This document shows positions 33,201-45,567 of a stretch of DNA of 64,000 nt, one piece after another. The stretch lies in assembly GCA_022592445.1 (NCBI GenBank), contig JABYQR010000079.1:62001-126000 (forward strand). Direction: 5' to 3'. Source of the DNA: Cytidiella melzeri. Taxonomy: Eukaryota; Basidiomycota; Agaricomycetes; Polyporales; Irpicaceae. The notes under the pieces were generated by a model. The model was not told the origin of the DNA and did no database searches. It saw nothing but the letters and a program-made list of their open reading frames with translations. The position numbers and the translations under genes were made by a program. Positions within the stretch are counted from its first letter, which is position 1. Every line of letters begins with the position of its first letter.

Positions 33201-36200
33201 CAAACGAGGGAACAGGGTTGAAGCTGATCCTCGAGTCCTCACGCATTCTCACTGCCTGGCTCTCTGTGCTAACCAAATGGTCGCAACAAATCATAGCTAG
33301 GTCTCGGGATACTCTTACTGGCGTTGAGATGGACACAATTTCGCTAGGAATCGCCAATTCTGAAGCAGCGTCTCTTTTCATGCTTTCGTACACAAAGCGA
33401 AGTGTCTATAGTGCTGGTGTCAAGACCGTTCGGCTACTGGGGAAGTTGCGCGCGCATGTGGAGCCAGAGCCTTCATCACCGACAATGACACCCGCGAGTC
33501 AGCAGGTCAGTATTATTGATGCCCTCCTGGGAAAGGCGCCAAGGATTTACATGAATGACCGAAACGATGTGTTGGATGCGGAGGAATTGACCCGTCTTGA
33601 AGAGTGGCGCAAGTCAGACCAGGCCGATGCTGCTCTTCGCATGGCCGAGAGCGACGATATCATTGATCGCGCGTTGTGGAAACATATCTTCCCTACACTG
33701 GTGCAATCTTTCGCCGATCATGGGTCCCAATCTCTTCTCGGCTTCCGCGAGAAATTGGTCGCTTCAGTAATTCGTTACCATTCGTCCATCGTTCAATTAT
33801 CCGGAATTGCCGCCAAACCTGCTGCCACTGGGCCGTCACGCTCTCTATCAATTGGTGAGAAGGACGGCGGGAAGCTGCTTTCGGAACATAGGCATTATGT
33901 CCAGCAGTGGCATATGTGGGTCAAACTCATCTGCAGTACTGCTCAAGTGGACGCTCGTGCGCCTCCGCTCTCAGCAAGAGATCACGCTCGTGCGCGCTCG
34001 GAGTTGAGTGTGGACAAGGAGAGCTTCACCACTTCGCGAGAGTTGTTCAAATATCTCAGTCCCTTTCTTGACTCCGACTCCGCGGTCTTCCGTGATGCTG
34101 CTGCTTCTTGTATTAGCTCCCTTCCACCGGCGGGGTATTCATATTTGCTAGAAGATCTCAGCTTGCTGTCGTCACGGCAACTGTATGATGACGCTCGGGC
34201 TAAAGGAGTATCGACCTCTGTCGGTCGAATACGTCGCAATGAACGCTTCCAGTCTGCAGTGGCCAGCATTTACTACCTGACTGCTCACATGCTGCCTCAA
34301 CAACGGTCTTCTGGGAAGCAAACGGCTTTAACCCACATCCTGAAATACGTCCGGACTACGCAAGCTTTCCTCTCCGCACCCGAGAATCGTGATCTCTTCT
34401 CCCTGCAACGCCTGCGTCGTTTCTTCTGCGGGGCACTAGAGCGCTTTTTCGACGGGCTCTCGACGATCAATAACGTGGATCGTTTCATTCCTGCCGGTAT
34501 GCACCTCTCTTTGTATCGCTTATGCGAAGAGTGGTGTCAACTGGGCAAGCAGTCAGAAGTTGTGAAGAAGCGACTGGTGTTTATGCAGACCGCCGCTGCT
34601 CGATCTTATCAGGATCCTACTGCTCAGGCAGAATTAATTCAACGATTCCAAACAGAAACTCGCGCTCTGTCCAACGCAGCAGTTGGCGCAATGTCGTCAC
34701 TGGTGGTTAGTGACATTTGTAGCCTGCAAAGGTATCGTGCTGATACACATTTAGCAAAAGGCGTATTTCCCTCCCGAAATCTCAGCTACTGGCTCGCCTA
34801 CGGATAAGCCTTCGCCCGAACAGGCAAGAGCATTGGATCCGTCTCAAACATTAGATAGAATTGTCGCCATTCTAGCCTCTTATAACGAGCCGGTGCAGGA
34901 TTGCGGGAAGTGCGTATCTTCGTCTAGATCTCGAATTACACATTCTCACAACTATCTAGGAAAGCGCTGCGAACATTACTGATGCACAATCCTTACGATC
35001 CGGCGTTTTCCGACGAGGTGCTCCGCAGAGCCTTCGTTGCTACTAGGGACTTGAGCAACAGCAACGCACGATTTTTCGAGGTAGTTGCGGACGTCATCTG
35101 CACTTCGGAGCACGGCTTCACCTTCAGTCAAGTGGTCTGCCTGGGTCTATCAAACCTCTGTCATCCTCTCCTGGAGATACGCAGACAGGCTTTCAACATG
35201 CTTGACGCTATCCACGAGCAGTCGTCTGGGCTGCTATCCATATCACAACACGAAGCCGCTGTCTGCAGCCTTGCGCCAAGCAATTATCTTCACGCACACC
35301 GCCTGATTTCGGATATCCTATCGGGAGAGCACCCCAGCCGAGCCGTTGCTGTACTTGTCCAGTTCGCAGGCTGGATACCACGGGTGTACGATGGGCGTAC
35401 GGACACTGGACCACTAGTTCTCTTGCAGAGCTTGGAGGCATGGGTTCCGAGCGTCAAACTCATGGCGCATGACCGTTCAGGCCTCACACGCGACGGTCGT
35501 ACAGCCGTATACCATCTAATAGCTCTCACGCTTCGCTATGCTGAGATTTACGCGGAGCAAGTCTTAGTTTTATGGAAGGGACTTGTCGAGATTCCGTCCA
35601 ACGGACATGCAGTCGTACGCTTCCTTCTTGAAGAATCTCAGAAGGTTGGCAGCGCAGCATTCATCAGCTGCGCGGCTAAAGTTGTCGCCTGTCTATGTCA
35701 TAGTGCTATCGGAAGACAACTATTTGAAGAGTTGGTCGGCGTAATTGAACCTCCTCGTATGCTTCCCACGTACGACCATAAACTGAAGCCTCCTGGCGAA
35801 GAAGACATGGAACTCTGGTCGAACCTGGATATTCTTTTCTCTGACAAGCCAAGGCTCACGTTGGGCATGGCTCAATACGCCTTACTCTTTCTCTCAGAAT
35901 GCGCGCTGGAGCGCTATTGGGAGTTACAGGACCAACTCCCAATCTTGCTACATGCACTATTCATGCACATTGATCACCGGCATACCTTCGTCCAGCAGCA
36001 GTGTCTCCATATGCTCTTCCAACTCCTGCGGTCGTGTCTATCTGGATATGATGAACTGGTCGATCGTTCATCTTACCCGAGTCGCTCAACTCTCAAAGCT
36101 GCCCTAGCACATTTGCAGGAAAGTGTCGCCGAGCGGATATGGAAAGATGATGAGCGCGGTTCTCAGGCAGAACCAAAGATGCGATGGCTTTGCTCTGAGG

Positions 36201-37768
36201 TCCTCGGATTTCTGGAACCCATCTTCCCTACGTTGGCTGAGAGCTGGGCTCCTTTAGCTTTGTATTGGTCGACATCCGTTGCTATACGTCCATTTGCCTT
36301 CAGGTCGCTGCAACTTTATCGCGCGCTATCTCCTAATATCGACCAGAACGGATTTGACGCTCTCCTAGGAAGATTGTCGAACACAGTCGCTGAGGAAGAC
36401 AACAGTATGGAAACATTCACAGTCGAGCTCATTGTCACTTTCACCGTTCTGGTATCTTCGGCGGACCTTGATATGGCTCTTTTGCCTCAAATGTTCTGGT
36501 GTGCCGTGGCATGCCTTTCCACCACTGTAGAAGAGGAATTTCTACGAGTTCTCAAATTTCTTCAAGCCCTTCTCTCCCGGTTAGATCTCGACGATCCTCA
36601 CACGGCCGATACGTTACTGTCAGAGAGACCTCCGGCATGGCGCGGCGCTGCCTGCGTTCAAATCCCCCTGCTGACCGGCCTTCGATCCTCGAAGACAGCA
36701 AACGAAACTGTCAAACTACTGCAGCAGCTAAGCAAGGTCGCTGACAATCGGCTTATTGATCCCTCAGAGGGTCGAGTAAGGGATTTATATACGATCTCAC
36801 TACCTTGGTGCCTGCGCGCCATGAACGACGATACCCAGGACGAAGCTCTGGAAGAATTGGCGATGAATATTGGTCGACTTGCTGATGAAGAAGAGAGACC
36901 GAGCATCACCAGGATCATGACCTCTTTCGCCAAACGCCGATTTAGGACTAAAGATGACTTTTTGCGTCAGTCGGTCGCTAGCTTACGTGAGCACTATGGT
37001 ACAGATCACTGGGCGGACGTTGTGACCCTTTTGGTGGGGCTTGTCTTGAACAAGGAGCACTGGATTCGGGTCAACACGTTGCAGATCCTTCAGGTCCTCT
37101 TCCAGCAGCGAGAGACGAAAACCTCCGTTGACGTTATGGGCTCTGAGCTACTCATGCCGTTGCTGCGCTTGCTCGAGACAGACCTTGCTGCTAAAGCTCT
37201 GGAGGTGCTGGATGAGCCAATGCAGATTTCGGGTGGTCCGGCGGCCAAACATGTCCTGCGCATGAGCCTACACCATCACTTGGCTGCGGACGTGAACGAA
37301 GTCGAGGCTGTTGCAGAAATCTTTGGGATACCTCAAGAGTCTGGATGGTGTGTACCTCGTTCCAGCGCCAGGCGCGAAGCCTGCAGGGCCAATGTCCGAG
37401 CTGTCTACGAACTTCACAAAGCAACATCGCGTCTATCCGCCGTAACATTCCGTCCGGATAATTTGGCGGCTCTGACCGAAGAACCTATGGATGACAATTT
37501 GGGGAGTCTTGTGCAGAACCTGCACGAGCTCAGCAGCTTCTTCCAAGAAGAACCGAGAGTCGCGCCAATTGCTCATAGGCAACTTGAAGCGAGGGTGGCT
37601 GCTATCCTGGCGAAGTCCAATGAGCCTGGGATGGAACCCCAAACGCCATTCAATGATATTTTCGATGTCGGGGGCCTGACACCTTCTGAAGTATCTGACG
37701 ACTCTTCGTCTGATGATACTGAGTCTGATTTGTTCGAGTTTGACTCCCCTTCGGCCACAAGGTTCTGA
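30239..37768 (+). CDS. TAO3: cell morphogenesis protein, Furry/Tao3/Mor2 family
   Basis: Giant HEAT/armadillo-type scaffold of the RAM/MOR network that works with an NDR kinase (Cbk1/Orb6) and Mob2 in polarised growth. Nine exons: 30239-30272, 30337-31154, 31211-31647, 31696-31819, 31872-32009, 32062-32262, 32312-34705, 34755-34909, 34960-37768. They join in frame to 2369 residues, typical of fungal members. The first about 300 residues are Ser/Pro-rich and disordered. The N-terminal morphogenesis domain starts around ARFDDLLQSLGKIAQKHAKPVVDSVMRWRKSQ. Further conserved blocks are NPQWAKAIEIIYPKA-type (here HPQWAKAIEIIYPKA), LRTLLMHNPYDPAFSDEVL, and the C-terminal WALTPLALYWSTSVAIRPFAFRSLQ-type region. 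The tail is acidic (SDDSSSDDTESDLFEFD). Exon 8's 5' boundary could be 6 nt later without changing the frame. Confidence 0.93.
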
Positions 37769-38465
37769 CGATCATTGCATAAACTAAAGATAGCATGTCT
37801 CCTGTTCAGCTCTGTCTTCGCGCCGTACCATGATTTTGCCATGCACTTATCATTATTCATACACACCTGGATGTACTAGTATGATACTTTATTCGCCTTT
37901 AAATGCAAAAAACTCAACCTCAATCATCCTCACCTACACAATCTCGCTAGGTATGTTCAATGCGCTGTGACCTCTTCGCACAAGCAATTTGCTGCAGCGA
38001 CAAACTCACGCGTGGTAAGGTGCTGCTACGATTGTACGGATAAGCGTTTCTACGAACATGTAGGGAAGGATCTCATCCATATTTTTACTTAGTAGCTCCC
38101 AAAACGGGACTATGTAGTGGGGAGAGCTTGATAGGACGCGCAATTACCATGTAAACGTGGTGAATACTAATAGCAATGAACTTGAATACGCGGCTAGTGT
38201 CTGTTTCTCCGAGTGTATTGTATTTTCGATATAACTATATGAGAGCCTGAGTAGAGCCTGCGGCTATTGTGCATATACATAATCAATGTATTCAGCCTTT
38301 CTGAACAGTAGCGGACGATTTGAACAACAACGCCTTCCAAATATAGATACGAAGTCAGATGCGACTGTACGCGTAGACGCGCAGCTGAGCGTTTTGGACT
38401 TCCGAGTTAGCTACAACCACGACCTCGAGTCGTGCTACCGCCCACTGAGATCCTGCAGATGGTGG
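37769..38465. other. spacer between Furry-like and MLH1 genes
   Basis: AT-rich 3' flank, then the MLH1 promoter. An open frame from 38286 into MLH1 exon 1 is just upstream read-through and has no family support. Confidence 0.45.
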
Positions 38466-41371
38466 ATGGCTAATTCATCCTTCAATCCCCGGCCTATCTG
38501 TCGTCTACAGCAGTCTGTAATCAATCGGATTGCAGCGGGAGAGGTCAGTGGACGTTTGTGTGGAATACTTATGGCGTTCTTGAATAGCTTTATAGATCAT
38601 ACACAGGCCTTCTTCTGCGCTGAAGGAGCTTCTAGAGAACAGTCTCGATGCAGGTGCAACCTCAATACGCGTAACAGTCAAGGATGGGGGTATGAAGATG
38701 CTGCAGATCCAGGACAATGGAAGTGGGATTCGCGTGAGCATGTGGTTTGGTAATATGCGCAATTCCAGAACTCATCTGTCTAGAACATTACAGAAAGCCG
38801 ACTTGCCAATCCTTGCGGAGAGATTTACTACTTCGAAAATCTCGTCTTTCCAAGACTTGGAGAAGCTCACTACGTACGGCTTCCGAGGCGAAGCGTTGGC
38901 CTCTATATCATACGTGTCCAACCTGACTGTCATCACCAAGACAAAGACAGATGCGTGTGCTTGGAAGTGCGCACTTTGCCTCGATTAATGTACTGGCTGA
39001 TTCATTGTAGTTGTATAGAGCCTCGTATATGGATGGTGCGCTCACAGCGAAAGAAGGCACGCCAGCAGAGCCTAAGGCATGCGCAGGAAATGACGGAACT
39101 ACCATAACAGTACGTTCATAGCATCCCTGGGATAGCCAATGCAAGTATATGAAAATATCGACAACAGGTTGAAAATTTGTTTCACAACACCCCTGCGCGT
39201 TTAGCTGCCCTGAGAGGCTCGTCAGAAGAATATTCACGCATTCTCGATGTCGTTACCAAGTATGCCGTTCATAATCCTCAAGTTTCTTTCTCGTGCAAGA
39301 AGGTAACGATGTGGTGAAAGGCCTTTTGATTGGTCCTCACTGACAACCAGGCGTGCGGCAGTCAGGATCTGCTTCTCCTGACCTGACAACTCCGTCAGGC
39401 TCGTCGATCAAGGACACAATACGGCATACTTACGGTCAGACCATTGCTAAGGACCTTCTCCACGCAGAGATCACCTCCTGCTCCGATTCGATGGATCAGG
39501 AAACTATGAACATAGACGAGGATGCCTCAACATCCTGGTCTGCCGAAGCATATTTCACTAAACCGAACTACCAAGCTAAGAAGATGGTATTCCTTTTGTT
39601 CATCAATCGTACGTAGAACATGGATACTTCCTTGCTGGCGTGACGGTGATATTCTTGCAAAGACCGGCTGGTTGAATCACCTCGCATCAAGAAAGCACTG
39701 GAGGCTATATATGTCAGCATTTTACCGAAAGGTGCCTCACCATTCATATACCTCAGGTAATCTTTCAGTCATGTATCAGCCACGCACCTCACCTCACTTT
39801 TTGCTCAGCCTAGAGATATGCCCTAGTTCTATTGACGTCAACGTTCACCCGACGAAAAGGGAGGTCCATTTTCTTGACGAGGAAGCAATTACGCAGCAGG
39901 TGGCAGACAAGATTCACGAAGTTCTCGTTGGCGAAAATCAGTCCAAGGCGTTTCAGTATCAGGTACGTCCGTGTACCACCATCTTTGTCGCACTTCGACA
40001 CCAAGATGTGTTATGCAGACTTTGTTAACCGGGGGCACAGCCCCGTTACCCTCCAACTCAAAGGATAAAGGCAAGGGCAAGGAGAAGGAGATTCATTTGT
40101 TGGAAGCATCGGATGACGAAGGTAACGAAGCCGACGGACCTCAGGCGCCTGCCAGCACTGGTAAGCAGAGACAACCTTGGACTAAGGTACGCTGGAACTT
40201 ACTGGCCACTTCAGCTATGAAGCAAACTCCATCAAGTCACAAAGTACGCACTTCGAAGCAAGATCGCACATTGGACTCCATGTTTCCAATCCTAAACCCT
40301 TCGCAAGCGGCATCATCGGAATCCTGCTCGCCTCTAGCTTCTGTTAAGCCCCCAGATATACAACTATCGGAATGTAACCTTGCGACTGTATTGCAACTGC
40401 GTGAGGAGGTCTTCACAGGGAAGCATGATGGTAAGTGCATTTTGTTATATCGAACGTATCGTTACATGTTCAAATTTAATATCAACAGATCTCGCAGAAA
40501 TCATCCAGAAGCATGTATTCGTTGGCATCGTGGATCTAGGACGATGCTTGTCCTTAATTCAGCATTCAAAGAAACTGTACCTTATAAACCACGGCGCACT
40601 CTGGTAAGTTTGTGTTGTTTTCGCTGTTCGACTCATACACTTACGGCTTTCGTAAGCGAGGAGCTCTTCTATCAGCTAGGCCTCATCCAGTTCGGCAATT
40701 TTAACAGGATAAAGCTAGAACCAGCGCCCTCGTTACGCAAGTTGATCAAACTAGCTGTCGACGCTGAAGAAGGCACTAAGAATAGCCGATTGAGCAAACA
40801 GGAGATTGTCGATGTGCGTATGTCACGTCAAAGGACGAGTAAGACTCACGCCAAGCTCTTTTGCAGAGGATTGTGGAGACAATCATGGCGAGGAGAGATA
40901 TGTTACAGGACTATTTTTTGCTAGAGATTACAGACGCAGGTCTAGTGAAGAGCCTGCCGCTCTTATTGCAGGGCTACGTCCCAAATCTTGACAAGCTGCC
41001 TTTGTTCCTGATGCGCCTTGGTCCCCAGGTACGCGCTCCCCCATAGTCGTAACTAGTACTCGCCAAACGCTAATCGCATGTCATCGTAGGTCAACTGGAA
41101 GTCAGAGATTGATTGTTTTGAGACCTTTCTGCGCGAACTCGCGTACTTCTACGTCCCCGAACCGCTCTTCCACGAAAAACGACCTGAGTCCTCAACAAAC
41201 GAAGACTCGGACCCTGAGAATGCTGCCGAAAATGCTGTGCGATGGCAAATCCAACACCTGCTCTTTCCTGCAATGGCAAAATACATGGCGCCGCCACGAA
41301 CTCTTCTTGACCGTGACGTGGTACAGGTCGCGAATTTGCCGGATCTTTATCGTGTGTTTGAGCGATGCTAA
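38466..41371 (+). CDS. MLH1: DNA mismatch repair protein MLH1
   Basis: MutL homologue acting with Pms1 in nuclear mismatch repair. Thirteen exons: 38466-38543, 38596-38733, 38794-38966, 39019-39109, 39168-39302, 39362-39608, 39663-39756, 39809-39962, 40019-40430, 40489-40603, 40657-40813, 40867-41028, 41090-41371. They join in frame to 745 residues. The GHKL ATPase motifs are intact: [28 protein letters not shown], and Y-G-F-R-G-E-A-L at residues 100-107. The transducer domain has FINHRLV and [16 protein letters not shown] charged linker follows ([10 protein letters not shown]). The C-terminal dimerisation domain ends in the diagnostic F-E-R-C. The start [20 protein letters not shown] fits. 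No lesion is seen. Confidence 0.95.
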
Positions 41372-43406
41372 GCTCTTTGCTGTAGGGTACGGTACCTTGC
41401 CCTACGAGACCTCAGATGAGTTCGACGAGCCATTCCCGTTTATCATCAGACTATGCTACCATCATGCTTACATCTTGATCATCAATATATTTTTCAGACA
41501 AACTTTTTTTTCTCCTTGGAAGCGTATAGAGTTTGATCTTAATGTATACAGCGAAAGCGTCGAAGACCGGTATGAACTATTGCGGCTCAACCTCATCACC
41601 AGCAGCGGTTTCACGCGTTTGACAGTGCGGATCTTACCGCTAATGACATACGAAGAAGAACCTAGCTGAACCATACTGCTGGCTATACGGAGTGGGCACA
41701 AGGTTTTGTATTTGCAGTACGTCTGATTAGAGCACGGCTGATGATGCTGTTGCTACAGGTCATTGACGTTGGAAAGCACTGCAAGGCAGCTGAGATGAGA
41801 AACAACAATTGCAGAGACCACAGTGCTGTTCTTGAAGCTACAGCCTCCGAACCGTGCCACTGTCCAGTCGCCCTCACAGCGTTCACGTCACGCGATCAAG
41901 ATTACATCGCTTACCTACTAACCCTGCTCTCTTGTCTTCAACAAAGACGCATTTCGCTCTTAAGTTATGACGCGGGGCATTTACTCGGAAGATCGGTACG
42001 AACAAGTCTGGTTATCGAATTGAAACTTCCATGGGGAGGAATTTGACCTTGAGCGCTTTGGCATCGCCTTCAACATGCCGACAAAAAAGATCGCTTAGGG
42101 ATATGTATGATGTCGCGTCATGCCACATGCCTATCCCTCCGCAATAGGGCCAGCTGGCTCAAGAACATGCTCCTTCATTTCTTAACAAGGTACTCAGCTC
42201 ATCATGTCGTGGATTTTTTTAAGATTAAGCTACGCTGATCCCGTGTCATATTCCTTGAAGGTCAATACATTACAATCCATCCGTCTCACTTTCGAAGCTC
42301 AAGGAGCTGGGTGCTATAGATCTAGAGGAGCGCGCAACTATGCATCTTGCTACCATCATAGGATTGTCACTTACACTTTTCTTGTCTAGGCCGCCCCGGC
42401 CAGTTCAAACACGCAAGAAGCCATGAACTGCATCCTAACGCATATCTTCATGCAGCCAACTTGCGTCACATTAGGGCGTAGCGCGTCTGGAGCACCTTGC
42501 CAGCTTGAAGTCCGGGCGGTGCAGGTAGGACGGCGACATATACTTCATATCTCGCAAGCACATATAAATGACTTTCAGCCTGTCATCGGCCGTATAAGGT
42601 GACGTATGGCATCGTTGACGGTTTGATATAGGAGCTGTACAATGAAGATTATAGTTCGTCATGAGCATGTGCCAGCGGCAGGAGTTATTGAAAGCTCAAC
42701 AAATTCAAAGTAAATCGCACAAGGTACGCTCTCAGACTCGCCCAGTGGGCATACACTTTTTCGTCAGCTGACACATGCGCCTCACAGGCAAAGCGATAGC
42801 TTCCCTGGCTGGTCGCCGTCGAACAATGATGTGCGACGAGTTTAAGCAACGTCCAGACGCCCAGTCGCTACCACAAGCTTTGTCTCCATGCGCTCCCTCT
42901 CGTGCGTGCTTGGCCACATTTGCGTTGCGGCCCTTCAAATCTATAGCTACTGGCTCCTTCTCACCAAAGGCCGTTCACGGTCAGGTCAGGATTATATCAG
43001 CTGGGATGTCATGATACTTATGTGCACGCGGTCGTCCCAAGGGTAATTTGCAGGTCTGTTGGGTAAGGCAAGCAACCAGGGGCTCGAAGTGTTTGTTTTC
43101 TAATAATACAAGCTCGTGCACCTGCCAAAACTGAAATCCTTCGTTGGATTCTTATGACGATCTCTGCTATGCCTATGATGGTAGCTCGTGCTCGGTCGTG
43201 TCAGCTACTTGCGTGGCCACCTTGGCAATGAACTCGTGGACAGAACTGTGACCGACTTAGACACCACCTTCATCCGCAATACAGCCGTCCATTGCCACAA
43301 CAGGCGCACTTGCAGGGGATAAAAGCAGTGGATCTGTCGCAGGTCAGTAAGCAGTGACTTGCAGATCGCTGCTTCTCGGTGCTCATATCCCTGCCTCGAA
43401 CATACC
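41372..43406. other. 2 kb region with only fragmentary open frames
   Basis: Downstream of MLH1. A plus-strand frame at 41109-41669 ends in a natural-looking stretch (IEFDLNVYSESVEDRYELLRLNL), and a second spot near 41970-42060 reads YSEDRYEQVW. They look related, but I could not build a gene from either. A minus-strand frame at 42471-42668 also reads plausibly (LKVIYMCLRDMKYMSPSYLHRPDF). These may be remains of decayed genes. Confidence 0.35.
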
Positions 43407-45329
43407 ATGCGTTGTCACCAACACATGTCCTTCCTGACGGCTCTCGTTGCAGCAGCTCTGCCACCTGCCGCCGCCACGTACTGGATTTTTGGCGGAACTC
43501 AGCCGGTGGTTGAGACAAGGTACCCAGCATGCTTCATTTGTTTGCAGCACAGATCCTCCAACACAATATCATAGATTGGATCCAATCGTCTATCCAGGCA
43601 TTGTCTCTGCCCATGTTCATTCAGCAAGTGTTTTATCCTTCACACATCTTTCGTTTCTCAACTTCGCGGAAGGTCGCAGGTGGAAGTCGCTTCTCTCCGA
43701 CGTACAGCTACTCCGATCTAGTCAATAGCCAGTGTTCCACTATATCCGTCCAAACAGACAAGAGCAACTATTGGACCGTAATTACATTTCACTCTTCGTA
43801 TCGCCTGGTTTTGAAGCATACTCAACAGCCAAAACTATATTATCATGACCAAGACGCAGGCACATACACGCCAATTCGTACGCTTTGGTACTCTTTGCTC
43901 GTGGTTTCCAAACTGATTGGAGGCATATAGCGAATTCCTTCAATGTATATTACTTGAGGCGTCCTGGCCCCGCTAATGAAACGATTCATGCTTTCCCGAA
44001 TGGTTTGCGGGTGAGCGTTGGGTGACCTAGGCTCAATAATTCATATTATGATACTTTTCGTGTAGATGCTTGCTGGAGACCCTACCCGTCGCGTCTACAA
44101 CGCTTCCAACTTTGAGGATCAAGCTATCACCTACGTCTGCCTTGGTATGCTTGTCACATTCCGGCTGAGGACTAGTGCGAAATCTGACATCTTGATCGAT
44201 TATCAGACTACGACAACGACCACACTGGCGACCCAGATTGGGGTAATGTTTCCAACACACTGAATCAAATGTGATTGCTGACATTCCCGAGTTTTAGCTG
44301 AACGGCAGGATTTTTTCACGCACCAGTGTCCGGATGCTATGCGAGCTCAAGTCTTCTTTCCTTCGTGCTGGGATGGGGTGAACTTGGACAGCGCTGATCA
44401 TAAATCTCACATGGCTTACCCAATACAGGACTATGAAACTGGGGATTGCCCGAGCACTCATCCTGTGCATCTCGTTAGTCTATTCTACGAGATGTTCGTG
44501 AGCGTGGACCAATTCCCATACGAGGCAGGCTCGTGGGTCTGGTCCTTCGGGGACAACACAGGCCTCGGATTCCACGGGGACTTCCAAGACGGGTGGACGG
44601 ATAATACCGTTCTGCAGAGTGCTCTAGACACCTGTGGAGATATAGGTGGCGACTTAGCAAGTGAGCTGAATTCCATATTGACTTGACGGGCCTGTAATAA
44701 CATGTTCGTTTAGGCTGTCCGCCACTCGCACCTTTGGTCAATGACGATGCCGCTACTGCCTGTCACATTGAGGGACAAATTGTTGACGAGTCGATTGGCA
44801 GTTTATCTGCTCCACTTCTTGAGCTTCCCGGATGCAACCCTCTCTGGGTTGGCACCGGTCCTAAGCCAACCTGCAACCCAGCCGTGGCAACGCCTGGTCT
44901 TGTAGACGCGAAATCGACTTTGCCTAGCGGTTGGACCGAAGTCGGGTGCATCGCGGAAGGGACTACCGGTCGTGCTCTTAGCGCAGCCTCGACCATAAAC
45001 TCCACCATGACCAAGCCCTTATGTGCAAACTACTGCGATGCTCTCGGCTACCAGTATGCGGGTGTAGAGTATTACACGGAGTGTTATTGCGTGAGTAGAC
45101 TGCTTTGAAAGATGAAAGCCAACTGATAGCGAGACGCTGCCCAGGATAATACTTTGGAAAACGGGGCTACTACCGCGCTCCGAACCTGGTACGAATGTTC
45201 TACCACGTGCGGAGGAAATCGTGAGTTTCTAGCCACTTATTACAATTAACCTCTCATCTAACATGAACCCAATCAGCGAACGAAGACTGCGGAGGTCCCA
45301 ACAGGTTGACACTCATGCAAAAGAGCTAG
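43407..45329 (+). CDS. secreted DUF1996 and WSC-domain protein
   Basis: Exons 43407(or 43425)-43519, 43575-43627, 43680-43777, 43829-43877, 43931-44010, 44066-44144, 44207-44242, 44298-44660, 44714-45090, 45145-45220, 45277-45329 join in frame to 458 (or 452) residues. A signal peptide is clear (MSFLTALVAAALPPAAATYW; start either here or six residues earlier). The DUF1996 core is diagnostic: LDPIVYPGIVSAHVH, YYHDQDAGTYTPI, VYYLRRPGPANE, GLRMLAGDPTRRVYNA, RAQVFFPSCWDGVNLDSADH, KSHMAYP, GDCPSTHPVHLVSLFYEM. A C-terminal WSC-type Cys-rich module follows (GWTEVGCIAEGTTGRALS, CANYCDALGYQYAGVEY, CYC, CGG). Such proteins are extracellular and probably bind or process cell-wall glucan, though the activity is not known. 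No membrane anchor is seen after the WSC module. Confidence 0.88.
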
Positions 45330-45567
45330 TAAGGTAGCCTGTTGACGTCGGCATGGATGAGTTATGAATTGGACCGACCGTCTGTATTCAGTAGCTGTCG
45401 ACTCAAATAGTTTAACGAGTTGTGGCCGTGATTATGAAATCCTCTAAGCCATATGTTATAAGTCAGACACCCAGATTGCATACTTGCGCTCGAGGGGTAT
45501 GCGTATGGGCTCAATACACTCCTAAAGCGGCGACGCGTCCGACGCGCTCATTCACAGGAACGGTCAC

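Noticed and set aside
40187..40214. GT...AG stretch of 28 bp inside MLH1 exon 9 that could be an intron
   Set aside because: Too short for splicing, and removing it shifts the frame to a stop, whereas reading through keeps a good MLH1 linker.
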